Assembly: GCA_958295665.1 (NCBI GenBank)
Contig: OY282558.1
Span: 63,228,789 to 63,292,788, forward strand
DNA: 64,000 bases
DNA from: Tipula vernalis
Taxonomy: Eukaryota; Arthropoda; Insecta; Diptera; Tipulidae
Reading direction: 5' to 3'
Each line of letters starts with the position of its first letter. The stretch's first letter is position 1. The position numbers were made by a program, and so were the translations under genes. Of the stretch, positions 10,897-21,930 are shown one piece after another. The notes under the pieces were generated by a model. The model was not told the origin of the DNA. It saw only the letters and a list, made by a program, of their open reading frames with translations, and did not search any database.

Positions 10897-10942
10897 AGAT
10901 TGAGTTAAGAGGTTCACTAAGATTGAGTTAAGAGGTTCACTT
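10897..10942. repeat. 23-bp tandem duplication
   Basis: AGATTGAGTTAAGAGGTTCA is present twice head to tail with a 23-bp period, at the 5' edge of LINE B. It could be a truncated-insertion scar or a simple slippage product. Confidence 0.7.
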
Positions 10943-11956
10943 AGGGATTGATTTGGGAGTCGAGTTAATTTTGAGGAGGACCAAAGTTCAGCTCACCTCG
11001 TGAGGTTCAGCACTTTATATTTTCAGTATCTATCTAGTGTGTCACGCCTAACCTTAATTTCAATTCCATTTGAAATTTATTTAGAAAACCCCATTCGATG
11101 CATTTTAGTGCCAACAGTGCTAGACTGAATGTTTTGGAATACATGAATAATTATATTGATAAAATTATCTGTGTTTCATCCTGATGCTTTCACGAGCTAA
11201 TTATAACAATGTTTGGAACGTTCTTGTACAATACTTGTTGATTAGGGGCGGTAATATTAATTAAAATCGTGTGTAAATGTAAAGCTATGTGGCATGTTTT
11301 GCTTCAGATTTGCCCGCGAATTATTCCTTCTATGCGAAGATTTAATCTTATACATTTCAATCCAATTTTCCATAAAAGCTTTTCTATTTCATTAATCAAA
11401 TTAAAACACGAAAGGTTTACAACTTAAAAGCCATACAATGTCTTTCGTTCTAAATTACGTTATACATATGTATACACAAATACATGTACAAAAAACAACA
11501 AGTGAAATTACACGAAACCATTATCCATCGTAAAGATTTTTATCGTTCAACGTTTATTAACGTGTGCGATATACTAAAGTTTATTAGGATTAGGATATTA
11601 CCCACATTTATGATTTATGCACATTTATACATAACAAAAGACGCCCAATTTCTTTTTAATTGATCAAAAAATAATTCACCACCCGAATATTCCGTGCAAA
11701 TGTTGGTGAGGTTACGTGTTATTAGAGTTTGGCTTATAAGAAATATTAACGAACAAAATATGAATCTTTAAATATGCTAAAGACTTGAACATTTATGTAT
11801 ACAGTCCAGAAGTCTAAAAATATGTACAAGCACGCACATGTTTAAACGACAACGAAACAAATTTTTGATTTCTTACCATCGTTCACCGTCGTTGAGTTGA
11901 TACATTCATGTATGTAGTCTAGATTTAAACGTCGGTGAGAACACACAAAAAAAAAA
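10943..11956. other. AT-rich intergenic DNA
   Basis: No coding frame, RNA gene or repeat boundary that I can support. There are short TATACATATGTATAC-type runs near 11460-11490. The last part presumably holds the promoter of the locus at 11957, but no clear TATA box is visible. Confidence 0.5.
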
Positions 11957-12314
11957 ATGAAATTTTCATCCAAATTTGCCGTCTCCACCATGATGATATT
12001 GTTCGTTGTGTTTGGATTGGTGGAGACGCGCAGTAATCTTTTTCGGTTTTTCCATCGACGAGTGCCTAATACGTATGCACAGAATAATACATCGGTACGA
12101 TTAAGTGATTATAAATTTTTATCTGGCAAAGGATTATTTTTACCAATGCTGGGGGTCATGTCCCAACAGAAATTTTGGATTGCAAATTGTTTTTGAATTG
12201 TCTTTGGGTAAGTCGTGTCACGTGAAGTGTGGTTTAAACAATTTACAGTGTTACACTGTGTTTGGTTTAAAAGTTACAAGAGAGGACTCACAGTCAAGTT
12301 ATAGTGAAGTGTAG
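11957..12314 (+). pseudogene. Small secreted Cys-containing protein locus, apparently frameshifted
   Basis: The ATG frame (11957-12196, 79 residues) starts with a good signal peptide (hydrophobic core about residues 8-23). It loses protein-like character after about residue 48 and stops. The +1 frame from about 12105 stays open to TAG at 12312-12314 and holds five cysteines (CWGSC, CHVKC, then LQC). AATAAA follows at 12354. The simplest reading is one short secreted Cys-rich protein broken by a single-base shift between about 12096 and 12194, by mutation or sequencing error. Alternatively GGTAAGT at about 12207 is a splice donor and the true second exon lies elsewhere. Family not recognised. 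Confidence 0.45.
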
Positions 12315-12353
12315 AAAATATCTGCGTACATGTAGAGTAAAATGTTTAGTGGC

Positions 12354-12359
12354 AATAAA
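12354..12359 (+). terminator. Polyadenylation signal after the 11957 locus
   Basis: AATAAA 40 bases after the TAG of the downstream (+1) frame. This supports that frame as the real 3' end of the gene. Confidence 0.45.
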
Positions 12360-12451
12360 ACACGTAGGAAGCTGGATGGGTCCAATAAAGCATTCAAGAA
12401 AAACTGTTAAAATACCAAACATTTTTTATTGCTAAATTACAGTCGATCGAT

Positions 12452-12600
12452 CAACATTTAGGCGAAATATTATTGCATTCTAATGTTCATCATCGTGATT
12501 ATACTGGATGATTCGTGTTTGATACGCGATGTTTAAATAGTGCGATAAATAAGTGTGAATTTGTTTTGAGCAAATTTTAGTGATTTTGTATGATTGTGAA
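12452..12600. repeat. LTR-like repeat of outer element, first copy
   Basis: Contains CAACATTTAGGCGAAATAT (12452-12470), then GATTATACTGGATGA, CGCGAT and AATAGTGCGAT (12536-12546). The same words recur in order at 14249-14336 and, after the inserted errantivirus, at 22202-22320. Short and diverged, so limits are approximate. Confidence 0.5.
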
Positions 12601-14248
12601 ATAATTCTGTGTTTCATTTAGTGTTTAAATCACAATCCAGTGATTCAAACCTTGACAACGTAGGAAAAAACGTAAAAAAGCAAATGAGTCTCTACGAATT
12701 CAGGAACTTCGGAATCCTAAATTTGCAAGTCAGAATTGAAAGAGAGAATTGAACAGCATGGTTTAAAAATTAGGACGTTTAATTATGTCGAGCGACTGGT
12801 TCATCTAGTACAAATAGAAATATTCTACGGTTATATGAAAGCGCTCGAGTGGGCACACTAGAGTACGGTATTCTAGTTCGTATAACAAATCGTCGGGAGA
12901 TTTTGGAGTGGAATGACATTCTGAGATACCGTAACCAAAGAAATTATAAACGGTAAAGCCTTACTTAAACCACACAATGCTAACCCTCCGACAAGAGATA
13001 AAACATCAGTAGTGAAATCTGAGCAGAAAAATCAGATTTTAAGAGCCAACATGCACAGGCAGAAAGAACAGCAGAACACAACTTATAGAAACATTTCCCA
13101 CAACAATTGTTCGAAAGGTATATACATATGTCCATATTCTGTAGGAACGGAGACACCGATTTAGGCATGCAGACGGCAAGGATATGGATAACATGTCAGA
13201 TGAATTATCAGGTGCTCGAAAATTCGTCCGATACCTACTCTAGATCTGCAAAGTGGCTATTGGCAGGTGAAAGTCCAGAGGAAAGTTAAAGTGCGTAAGT
13301 TAAGTACATTAATATAAGATATAATGATAACGGGTTGTTTATAATGTTCCTGCAAATCTGTTAAAACTTAATTTCATAGAAGTGGAAGCCATTCAGGAAA
13401 TACGTAAAATATTGACCAATGGAATTCACATCGATGTAGAAAAGATCGTGTTAAGGAGCCTCGAATTACGAACATATTATAGACGATATGTGTGAGGATT
13501 TTCCAATGCCGCAAAGAGTAGAGAGGAGTTAACAAGGAAGAAGAAGGCTTTCTATCGTCAAAAATTCATTATAGGGGGATTTGAGAAATCCAGAGGGACA
13601 AGCAGCACCTAGCAACGTTAGATCTTTAAATCGAACATAGGAAGCCGACGCGTTTTGACTGACGAAATAATCAGGAAGGAGCAATTACGGTGTAATCAAC
13701 GGCCCACTACGAGTGAGATCGTAGACAAAATTTCAATCGTAAGCAGATAGCAAAGTGAAACAATCGTTGACAGTGGTGCAAAGATCCAAGCAAGTAAAAT
13801 CCGAGAGACCATGAAACAATATAACATCAGGCCACCACTCGAAAAAATTATGTTGTGGCCGACCACTGATAGTGGCAACAAATATGTGCATTCTCAGTCG
13901 AACTGTATGTTGGAAAGGTTCAAAGGCACATTGTAGAAGTATCTAGCAAAGTTTGACATATCGATCAGCGTTACATGGCACAACATGAATGACACGATCA
14001 CCTGGAGATTTATAGTTTGGGGCTGTTCCCCTATCGTTTTTATGTGAACAGGATTACATATAGGTTTGATAAAAGCTTGATACATCAGCAGAAGAACTGA
14101 TTTGGTTCCTGTTCGGGACACACAGGATTAGGTGAGGAGTAATGTTACGATAACACCAGCTTTAGAATACAATATTTACTACATTGAACTAAAAGTGTGT
14201 CTAGGCTAGAAATGTATTGTAAATTGTGGTAATTACTAGTGTTATCGT
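12601..14248 (+). mobile_element. Decayed interior of outer LTR-like element
   Basis: AT-rich, with short broken frames only. About 12665-12780 reads as a charged stretch resembling a SAP-like helix-loop (LKERIEQHGLKI). About 13770-13900 has a VDSGAKI stretch that could be an aspartic-protease core. Neither is enough to classify the element. Its two flanking repeats (12452 and 14249) are the main reason for calling it an LTR-type element. Confidence 0.35.
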
Positions 14249-14336
14249 CAACATTTAGGCGAAATATTTCATATATTCAAATATTCGTCTCAACGCGAAT
14301 ATTCTGGATTATACTTGAATGAATATTTTAATATAT
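14249..14336. repeat. LTR-like repeat of outer element, second copy, left part
   Basis: Starts CAACATTTAGGCGAAATAT (14249-14267), as at 12452. It stops at ATAT (14333-14336), where the errantivirus is inserted, and resumes at 22202. Confidence 0.5.
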
Positions 14337-14634
14337 AATTATGGGTTGTGTCTTTACGCGAACATAAAAAAATATTTTATTTTCAATTTTTATTTAGTTA
14401 CTTTAATTTTTATTGTTACACGTTTGGATTTAAAATTACAACTGACTAATATTATCTGTTTTACTTAATTCTAAATAATGAATCTTATCTATTAAAGTTG
14501 GAATTGGTTTATTCAGCTATTTTGCCGGTTCATGTTTCGCACATGTCTACATCATGTATTGCTTATCTCTTATGTTGCATTTCTAAGTGCGGGAAATGCA
14601 ACTAAGCGTTTTTGATGTTTATGGGAATATAACT
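14337..14634 (-). repeat. Errantivirus 3' LTR
   Basis: 298 bases. 14361-14634 matches 21927-22197 closely. It begins AGTTAT on the minus strand right after a purine tract and has AATAAA-type motifs in its distal part. The last 24 bases (14337-14360) have no partner in the 5' LTR because that copy is cut by the internal deletion. The env stop codon (14570-14572) lies inside this LTR. Confidence 0.8.
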
Positions 14635-16063
14635 CCTCCCGGGGTGAAGAAAGGGCGTCCTCGTCCTTAGTTTTAATGCCCAGTTTTGTCAGTATATCCG
14701 AATAATGCGATTGGCTATTTTCGTTTGTTGTAGTTGAATATGATTCTGTTACATCTTTGATTTCCACTTTTGTGGCTCGTTGACGTGTATTGATGCAGAT
14801 GTAGGTGACTAATATTATTATACCGATTGATGATAGGGATATTCCTCCTGATAAGGACCATATCCAATATTGATGGTCTGTTTGTTTCGTGTATATTTTC
14901 GCTATTTGTTTTCTATTTTGCAGGTTTTGTTGTTCAATTAGATCGATGTTGACAGTTTTAACCAGTTGTCGAGTTGCTTGAAGGTTATGTAATGCTCCTT
15001 GTATTTCCTGTGCTTCGCTTTTTATTTCGAATGATTGGAATTTCTTATCTTTCAAGATTATTGTACAATTTCAGAATGTTATTAGGAAATTGCCTGTTAA
15101 CGTGCGATTGTTTGGTCCACAATCCGATGACAATATCTCATCTTTTGCATTGTCTATTAGGAGTTTATCTTCCGTGATGAAATGTATAGTTGTTTCATTT
15201 TTCGTCGTCACGTTGCATAGACTTTTTGTTCCCATCACTAGAGGTTTGATGCAGTCGTCCTCGAATCCCTTGATTTCTGTGTGTTTCTGGACGAAGTTCC
15301 TATGATTTGTTGTTGTAAATAACTTCCGATTTGTTTTTATCAGGTGTTGAGGGTATTCTTTAATTACTGTGTCGTTGATTGTTAGTGGTATGACCAATAC
15401 TGCTACCGATGTTTCGTTTTCCAATTTTGGCACTTCTAATATGAACAGGAGTGTTTCTTCGTTTGCTGCTATTTTTGGTACTACATATTGCAATGCTTCT
15501 TCGGGTAGTGTGATCATGACACCTTGCGTGATCATTAGATTCTTTATTATCATGAGTTCTTTTAATGACAGAATTTTGTTGCTTGGCAATCCAACCTTCG
15601 TTCTGATGATAGCATCTTGGATATCCTCTAGTATAGCGTTGATTGTGTCGATATTGATGATCGTCGTAATCATTTCCATTTCAGTGATGATTATTTTGTT
15701 AGCCATGTTGGTATTTGTCATTGCTCTGTTTACGGTATATGTCACCATTTGTATTCTCTCGTTTATCTGTTTATTTATTCGGAACTGTTCATTATTATTC
15801 TCTATTAATTCGTTTGCTGTTGCTGTCAGAATTCTCAAGTCTGTCGCATCTGAACTCCCAGCAAGCCATTTCCATGCTGTGCCCAATGTATCCCAACGTT
15901 TTTGTCTATTTCGTTTTAAAGGTTTTATTTGTTGTAAGTTATTATGTAATTTTTTACATTTCTCTTTTACAATATTATATAATTCTAATTTATCGTCCTT
16001 ACTATCTAATTTGTTAGAAATAAATGTATTGATTGATTCTACTGTTAACTGTAAACTAGTTAG
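14570..16063 (-). pseudogene. env: Errantivirus env, C-terminal part (fusion and membrane domains)
   Basis: Envelope fusion glycoprotein of an insect endogenous retrovirus, split from its N-terminus by LINE C. The frame is open from about 16063. A basic cluster (RNRQKR, 15896-15913) fits a furin-type cleavage site, followed by a GTAWKWLAG stretch and a long helical region (15886-15071). A TGA at 15071-15073 breaks the frame; the same frame continues to 14570 with a hydrophobic transmembrane segment (about 14840-14780, on the minus strand) and a charged cytoplasmic tail. The final 22 codons overlap the 3' LTR. Defective because of the LINE and the stop. The relationship to errantiviral and baculovirus F-like envelopes is family knowledge, not tested here. 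Confidence 0.8.
14635..14646 (-). promoter_or_regulatory. Polypurine tract of the errantivirus
   Basis: The minus strand reads CACCCCGGGAGG directly before the AGTT that opens the 3' LTR. This is the expected place for plus-strand priming. Confidence 0.6.
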
Positions 16064-16085
16064 ATTTATTTATTTATTTATTTAT
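16064..16085 (-). repeat. (TAAA)n tail of LINE C
   Basis: TTTATTTATTTATTTATTTA on the plus strand. It marks the 3' end of a minus-strand LINE and its junction with env. Confidence 0.7.
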
Positions 16086-16213
16086 AGTATTTATAAATAA
16101 TTTAGTATTAAGAGGAAAAGCACACATGGAAACAAAGCAATCGAAACAAAAAAAAAATAATGAAGTAGCTTCCATTAGGCATAAAAACCTCTTAAATTTT
16201 TTCAAACAATTTC

Positions 16214-16280
16214 CACCTCGTGCTTACACATTCTATTTTGAGCAGTAGCTCATTTACAATAAAATGTACAGCACGAGGTG
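16214..16280 (-). promoter_or_regulatory. Long hairpin in LINE C 3' UTR
   Basis: CACCTCGTGCT (16214-16224) is a perfect reverse complement of AGCACGAGGTG (16270-16280). Inside, ACATT and AATGT can extend the stem. The loop carries a smaller hairpin, GAGC-AGTA-GCTC. It lies between the RT stop and the tail, where several non-LTR elements carry structures read by their own RT. Confidence 0.6.
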
Positions 16281-16629
16281 AAATAATATTAAAAATTAAA
16301 AATTAACAAAAATAACATGGTTATTAAAAATAAATTAAAAAACTACGTATTGCCCATCAATCACGCCACTCCAAAAATTTTGACCTAAATAATTTTGCCG
16401 ATCCTAATCTCTTAATTTCCAATGGAATTGAATTCCAAAGCGAAACTCCCTTAACATAAAATGACGTATTTAGCGACCTACAACAATTTTTAGCCGGAAT
16501 TAGGCGGAAGTTAGAGGAATGAAACCTACTAAACATTAATTTCCTATATAGATAACAAGGCTCCGTAGCTTTGAGAAGTTTAAAAATAAAAAGACAAACG
16601 CGAAATTCGTAAAAAATAGATAAACTACA

Positions 16630-17510
16630 TTATAAAACAAGGCTAGAGTAGGCAGAAATATGATCGAACTTCCTAATACCAAAAATAAATCTGGTACAAG
16701 CATTGAAACATCTTTGGAGAACATTCATATTTTCCTGAAGCATACCGAATAAAACTATATCACCGTAAATAAAATGAGGAAGAAGATAAGACAAAAACAA
16801 TTTTTTCCTAAACTGACTATCAGAAAATCCAACCACTTTATACAAACAACTAAGCATGCCAAAGACCCTCTTACTAATAGTAACTAAATGGTCACCCCAA
16901 GTAAGAGTTTTATTAATAACTAAGCCTAAATCCCTAACAGTATTTGAATATACAATTAGCGAACCCTGCAGAAAAATACCAGGAAAGGACGAGGTATCTA
17001 ACGGTTTTTTATAAATTATAATCGACTGAGATTTATTCGCGTTTAAAATAAGCCTGTTAGAGACCGACCAGCGAACGATATTACTTAAATCTTCATTTAT
17101 CAGACAAATATTCCTAACAATAGAAACCTGATCTAAACGACTATTTCTAAAATATGAAATGAACAATGTTGAATGGAGGATTCTATGTCATTTATGTACA
17201 TAGAAAATAATAGAGGATCCAGCACTGAACCCTGAGGCACGCCGGAAATTACAGGAAGGAAATCAGACAAGGAATTGTCGAAAAAAACTGCCTGAGAACG
17301 ATTAGAAAGATAGTTAAAAATCAATTTGGCAGCAGAAAGCGAAAATCTAAACTGAGATAAGAGTTTATTAAAAAACATTCTGTGATTAATAGAATCAAAG
17401 GCCTTAGAAAAATCTAACAAAGTTAAAGAAGTTAATTCCCTATTATTCATATTACGCCTAATATCATCACATACATTTAATAACGCAGTAGAAGTGTAAC
17501 GGAATCCTGG
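16630..17510 (-). pseudogene. LINE C reverse transcriptase
   Basis: The segment 17510-17133 carries RT boxes: STALLNV, LLDFSKAFDSINH (first catalytic Asp), NYLSNRSQ and SGVPQGSVL. The frame then shifts, and 17166-16630 carries the thumb-side region (NANKSQSIIIYK, VRDLGLVINKTLTWGDH) and a C-terminal helical part. At the junction (17133-17166) the YADD-type active site is not readable, so the key aspartates are lost or frameshifted. The clade is uncertain (Jockey/LOA/R1-like features). Confidence 0.75.
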
Positions 17511-17519
17511 TACCTCTGG

Positions 17520-18470
17520 GTTTGGCGATGCCTCAATATTTGGTTCGTAGTGGCACCGACCATTTCAACTCCAAATTCTTACCAGAATTCCGTTGACAGA
17601 ATACTCCCGACAGAGGCTTGGGACGCGGTATTCTAGCTGGCTAGGCTTCAGGGTTTGGGCGTGGTAATTTCCCAAGCATGGTGGGAGCTTGTATAACCGC
17701 GGATTGAGCAAAAAAAAATAAATAAAACTCAGCTATATGAAACGAAACGGACTGCAGTATGGCATTTGATTAACACAACTAGTGTTAGCTTGTGTTCTCC
17801 GAATCTCACCCCATATTCAGCATCACCTAGGGACCTCTAGCCCTCCATCATGACAAATTTAGGAATTTAATAAGAGAGAGAGGAAAAAAAAAATCGATTT
17901 ACAAAAACAAAAGAAATATATTGGTGAAGAAAATGAACGAAGAGAGAAGAAGAGCTGAAACCAAACGTTATATTTAATAAAAACAATAAAAAAAATAAAG
18001 ATATACATAAGTATATTAAACATGCAAAGTATAATAATAATCGAAAAGAAAACAAAAAAATCCAAAATGTAAGAAATATATAAGAAAAAAAAACAATGTT
18101 TCGCTGTGATTTAAAAGGAAATCAGAAACAATTTGAAGGAAAATTCTACGTTATATAATATAAATTGAAAACAAAAACAAAATTATGGAAATATACAAAT
18201 AGAGCCAAACAATATAATAAATAAAATAATAATAATACTAATGAATACGAACGGTTGTTTATCTGCCGGCTGCTTCTACAGATGACCTCTACAGGGATGA
18301 CTACAACGCATGACTTTGTGTCATAATATCCAGTTGTTGTATACCGTGACTTACTGTATCACAATAACCATTTCGGGTACCAATTCGTAGAATAAATTTT
18401 GCCCTCATATCAGCAAAAATAAAACCGCCAGATGATTGGTTACTTCTTACACACTTCGATGTCAGTAAAA
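17520..18470. other. Non-coding part of LINE C or of a second insertion
   Basis: 17520-17700 is a GC-richer non-coding block, and 17700-18240 is A-rich with no coding frame of meaning. It may be LINE C 5' UTR. I see no boundary that proves this. Confidence 0.35.
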
Positions 18471-18479
18471 CGCGATCTT

Positions 18480-18860
18480 GTATCAGCAAACTTGACTTAT
18501 TGTTATACCACTACTCATAAGACGATAACGGCAAAACACGCTCGATGAACATTATATGTAAATCAAAGATCAGCAAACTGGACTTTATTGCATATCAGTA
18601 ACTAAAATTTTCATAACGAACAAATTGAATCCCTCGATATAACCATAATTCATTAAGCGGCAAACATGATCAGTTAAATGTGTCACTGATCGAATTTTAA
18701 TAACAGCCAACACACTGGATCATTCGATGTGGACCGTAATAAACAAAAAAATATTAAACAGCAACCTTGATCATTTAGGTTTATATCAATGATCGGTTAA
18801 CGGCAGACCAACGGAATCAATCATAACAAAAAAAAATAGCCAATTGACGATTCAGCATGA
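18480..18860. repeat. Degenerate ~45-bp tandem repeat
   Basis: A word close to CAGCAAACTTGATCA recurs at about 18482, 18527, 18572, 18657, 18704, 18757 and 18797, mostly 40-53 bases apart (one interval is double). Very diverged. It lies in the putative 5' region of LINE C. Confidence 0.5.
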
Positions 18861-18899
18861 ATAGAAAAGTCTCGCCCAATTTATCACCAACCAAAAAAA

Positions 18900-19340
18900 A
18901 AAATGCACAAAATGTTTTTATTTTTGTTTTAATTCACCAAAGTTAATCTTTACAAATTATTCACCTGTTATACATTAATAAACCAAAATCAGATAACAAT
19001 AATGTTTTTTTTTTTCATTTACAAATCACAGCCAAAATAAGAAGTTTAAATTCATTTTTTTCTTATTTATTAATCTGTAACTTCATCTTAATTATTTTTT
19101 TTTTTTTCTTCGATATTTCTTTCACTTGGTTCTCGAAGTTTCGTTTTTTTTTGTTCTTTCGAGCAAAACACCAAAAAAAAAAATTAACCAATTTTTATTT
19201 TTAACTTATCCATCAAAAAAAAAAATAAAATAAAAAAAATAGCTCGTCTCCAACTGAGACTAAAAGTGGCTCGACTGTTCGCCACGAAATTCAAAAATTA
19301 ACTCCCCCAAAAAAAATCAATCATCGATTACCAAAATTAA
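18900..19340. other. Homopolymer-rich non-coding stretch
   Basis: Repeated runs of 9-13 A or T (for example near 19090-19110, 19175-19190 and 19215-19240), then a GC-richer 60-base block (19240-19310). No gene. Probably the 5' end of LINE C. Confidence 0.4.
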
Positions 19341-19349
19341 AATTAATAA

Positions 19350-19721
19350 TCAAGATTTCATCTCCCCTCTCTCTTCGTTCAGTTTCACGTTGAAAGGGCT
19401 ATGCACCTGTATTGTGCTATGAGCCGGGACGATGCAAGAACGCGTCGTCACAGAAGTACTATGAAATTTTCTGAACCCAGATTGGAAGCAACTAATTAAA
19501 CTATTGTTATGTAAATGCGATTGAATCGGGATGATCGGGTGTACAATTTTTACATTTCCCACTTGTATTTTACATTTGTTTGTTTTTATTAATAACAAGG
19601 GGTCTTCGTTTAAGTTTCTAATTTCTAATTTTTGAGCATTGTTGTATTGAAAAACTAAAATTAATATTGCTACTTGATATATAGAGAGATATTGAGATAT
19701 TAAATATATTTTCTTATACAT
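19350..19721 (-). pseudogene. env: Errantivirus env, N-terminal fragment
   Basis: 123 residues from the ATG at 19721. A hydrophobic signal peptide (residues 9-28) is followed by the start of the surface subunit, with Asn-X-Ser/Thr sites and cysteines. It ends at a stop where LINE C sequence begins. The remaining env lies at 14570-16063. Pol ends just upstream (19820), the usual errantivirus order. Confidence 0.75.
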
Positions 19722-19819
19722 TTTTTTTTTTTTTTTTAAATTATATACACAACAATAAATTTAAAATTTTAAATGGTTGGATAAAAGTAGAATTTTCCTG
19801 AAACGGTAAAAATTAATTT

Positions 19820-21930
19820 TTAATTATTTTTTATTCTTTTTATTTTATTCTTATTTCTCTTTATATTCCTTTGGGTTTTAAATGTCTTAAAGGCTATATT
19901 TGTTATGTTATGTTTAACCGCTCTAGGTTGCATTTTTGTTCGAATATTTGGTTTGAGGAACACTGTTTGGTTTTCTACCAGTGTTGGTGGTTCCTCTTTT
20001 TTATCATTTTGTTTTTTCATTTTACTTGTCGCTATTTGTAGGTTGTTGCTTACGTTCTGGAATATGTTTGCAGCTTGTGCATGAATCTCCTGAGGATTTA
20101 CTATGTTATTTTGATTAAATATTACCTCGTTCGGCGTGAAGCCGGTGGCTGAATGTACCGTATTATTGTACAACGCGACAGATAATTCCATAGCCGTTAA
20201 GGTGCTAGAGTTTGGGATTTTGTGTTTGTTTGTATTGAAAATTTCAATAATCGTTGAATGGGTTTTCTCTACTTGACCGTTAGATTCAGAAGATGAAGCA
20301 TATTCTAACATAACATTTAAGTTATTTAGATACTCTTTGAATTGTGCCGATTGAAACGTGGTTTCATGGTCTGATATGATGGAATTTGGAATTCCGCAAA
20401 GTGTGAAATATTTTGTTAGAGCATTTGTCCATCTATGACGTTTTTGGTGTTAATATTTATCATCTGTAAATATTTTGAAAAAGCATCAATTATTGATAGG
20501 AAGTTTACATTATTGATGGACAATATGTCAATGTGTACCCTCTCCAGTGGTTTTGTTGTAATCGGCCTTGGAGATATTTTGATGTTATAGGGTTTTCGGT
20601 CGTATTTATGCATATTACAGGTGTTACATGCATTTATGTGGCTCTTGATCCTACTGGTCATTTTTGGGACGAAGTATGACCTTTTTATTTGATTTTCCAC
20701 TTCTTTGATCCCCCTATGGGCTCTTTCATGTTCCTTATTGATAATAGCACTCTGCCTATTTTCATTGATTATGTCTTCGACCATTTTGGTGACGAAGACG
20801 AAGTGTCCAGTTTGGGAAAAATTATCCCTAAAGCTTTCTTGTATTACTCCGTATAATGTTTCAGGGGCTAGTATTGCCGTTTGTTTACCATTGTGGAAAT
20901 TTTTTAGGTAATTTGTAATATCCGCCTTCGTGAAATTTTCTTTTGCAATTATTATTCTGTTATAGTTTGGGAATATTTCTTCTGTGATTGTGGTGTCGAG
21001 TGTAGTAGAAAGCCTGAATATCAATTGGTTTCTATAGTAATTTATTGGGCGGTCAGTGAAATGTATATACTAGTCGTCTGAGGTGTTAGCTGAATGGATT
21101 GTGTCCAGTTCGCTAGAGTCGTTTGGTTGTTCTACTATGGTACTTGCTGATTCACGTGGAGTGATTGCAGGTACTTCGTTATTATTTATTTCTTCTGCGG
21201 TGGGCATTCTGCTTAGCGCGTCTGCTACCACGTTTGCTTTTCCCTCTTTATACACTACGTCATAATCGTAGTTCTCTAACTCTAGTCTCCACCTTAAAAT
21301 TTTTGAGTTCTTTTCGGATGACTTTATGAACGTGAGTGGTTTGTGGTCCGTTATTAATGTAAATCTGTTACCGTACAGGTATGGTTGGTATTTCTTTACA
21401 GCCCAGATTATAGCAAGTGCTTCTTTCTCGTACGTCGCATAGTTGATTTTTGTTTTGTTTAACGTTCTTGATGCGAAGGCTATTGGTCTTTCGATACCAT
21501 TTTAGGTTTGTGACAAAACTGCTCCCAGTGCGTAATCCGACGCGTCGGTAGTTAGTGTAAAAGGTTTCGCGAAGTCTGGGTATGTCAATATTTGGTCCGT
21601 CGCGATTATTTGCTTAAGTGTCTCGAAGGATTTGATGTATTCCTGATCTTTGAGATTTAGCGGTACGTCCTTTTTTAAGAATTTTGTCATGTTTTTGGTT
21701 ATCTTGATAAACCGTCTATAATATCCAGACAGTCCGAGGAATTGTTTGATTTGTTTTGTCGTCTTTGGTAGCGGCCATTCTAAAATTTTTTGGACTTTAT
21801 CCTTGTTAGGTTTTACCCCATTTTGCGTAACGGTGTGTCCTAAAAACTCCGTCTCCTTTTTTAAAAATTCACATTTATCTAGTTGAATTTTCAAGTTAAA
21901 CTGTGAAAGTCTCCTCAAGATCGTATCGAA
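19820..21930 (-). pseudogene. pol: Errantivirus pol: RT C-terminus, RNase H, integrase
   Basis: Starts mid-RT at about 21930, fused to the 5' LTR (the open frame 21954-21502 runs from LTR into RT). Connection and RNase H follow (TTDASDYALG near 21530; DALSR near 21215). Integrase has the HHCC zinc motif (HERAH, CNTCNMH; about 20725-20610), catalytic Asp in VHIDIL, a second Asp in SDHET (about 20355) and Glu in NGQVEKTH (about 20265), then a basic C-terminus. In-frame stops fall at 21502 (TAA) and 21070 (TAG), and a one-base shift occurs near 20425. All three integrase acidic residues remain, but the frame does not. Confidence 0.85.

Larger units (their letters stand above)
16064..19340 (-). 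mobile_element. Non-LTR retrotransposon (LINE C) inserted in env
   Basis: The 3' end is a (TAAA)n tail on the minus strand at 16064-16085, abutting env sequence. Upstream come a 3' UTR with a strong hairpin, then reverse transcriptase (16630-17510). From 17520 to about 19340 there is no coding sequence: AT-rich DNA with homopolymer runs and a ~45-bp degenerate repeat, which I take to be its 5' region. ORF1 and the endonuclease are absent, so the copy is either internally deleted or composite. The upper boundary near 19340 is inferred from where env N-terminal coding stops. No target duplication was found. Confidence 0.6.

Noticed and set aside
15369..16100. A 243-codon hydrophobic open frame on the plus strand
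   Set aside because: It is the antisense shadow of the errantivirus env. The minus strand carries the recognisable env motifs.
17859..18065. Highly hydrophobic Phe-rich open frames on the minus strand
   Set aside because: They result from A/T-rich low-complexity DNA on the minus strand. No motif and no start context.
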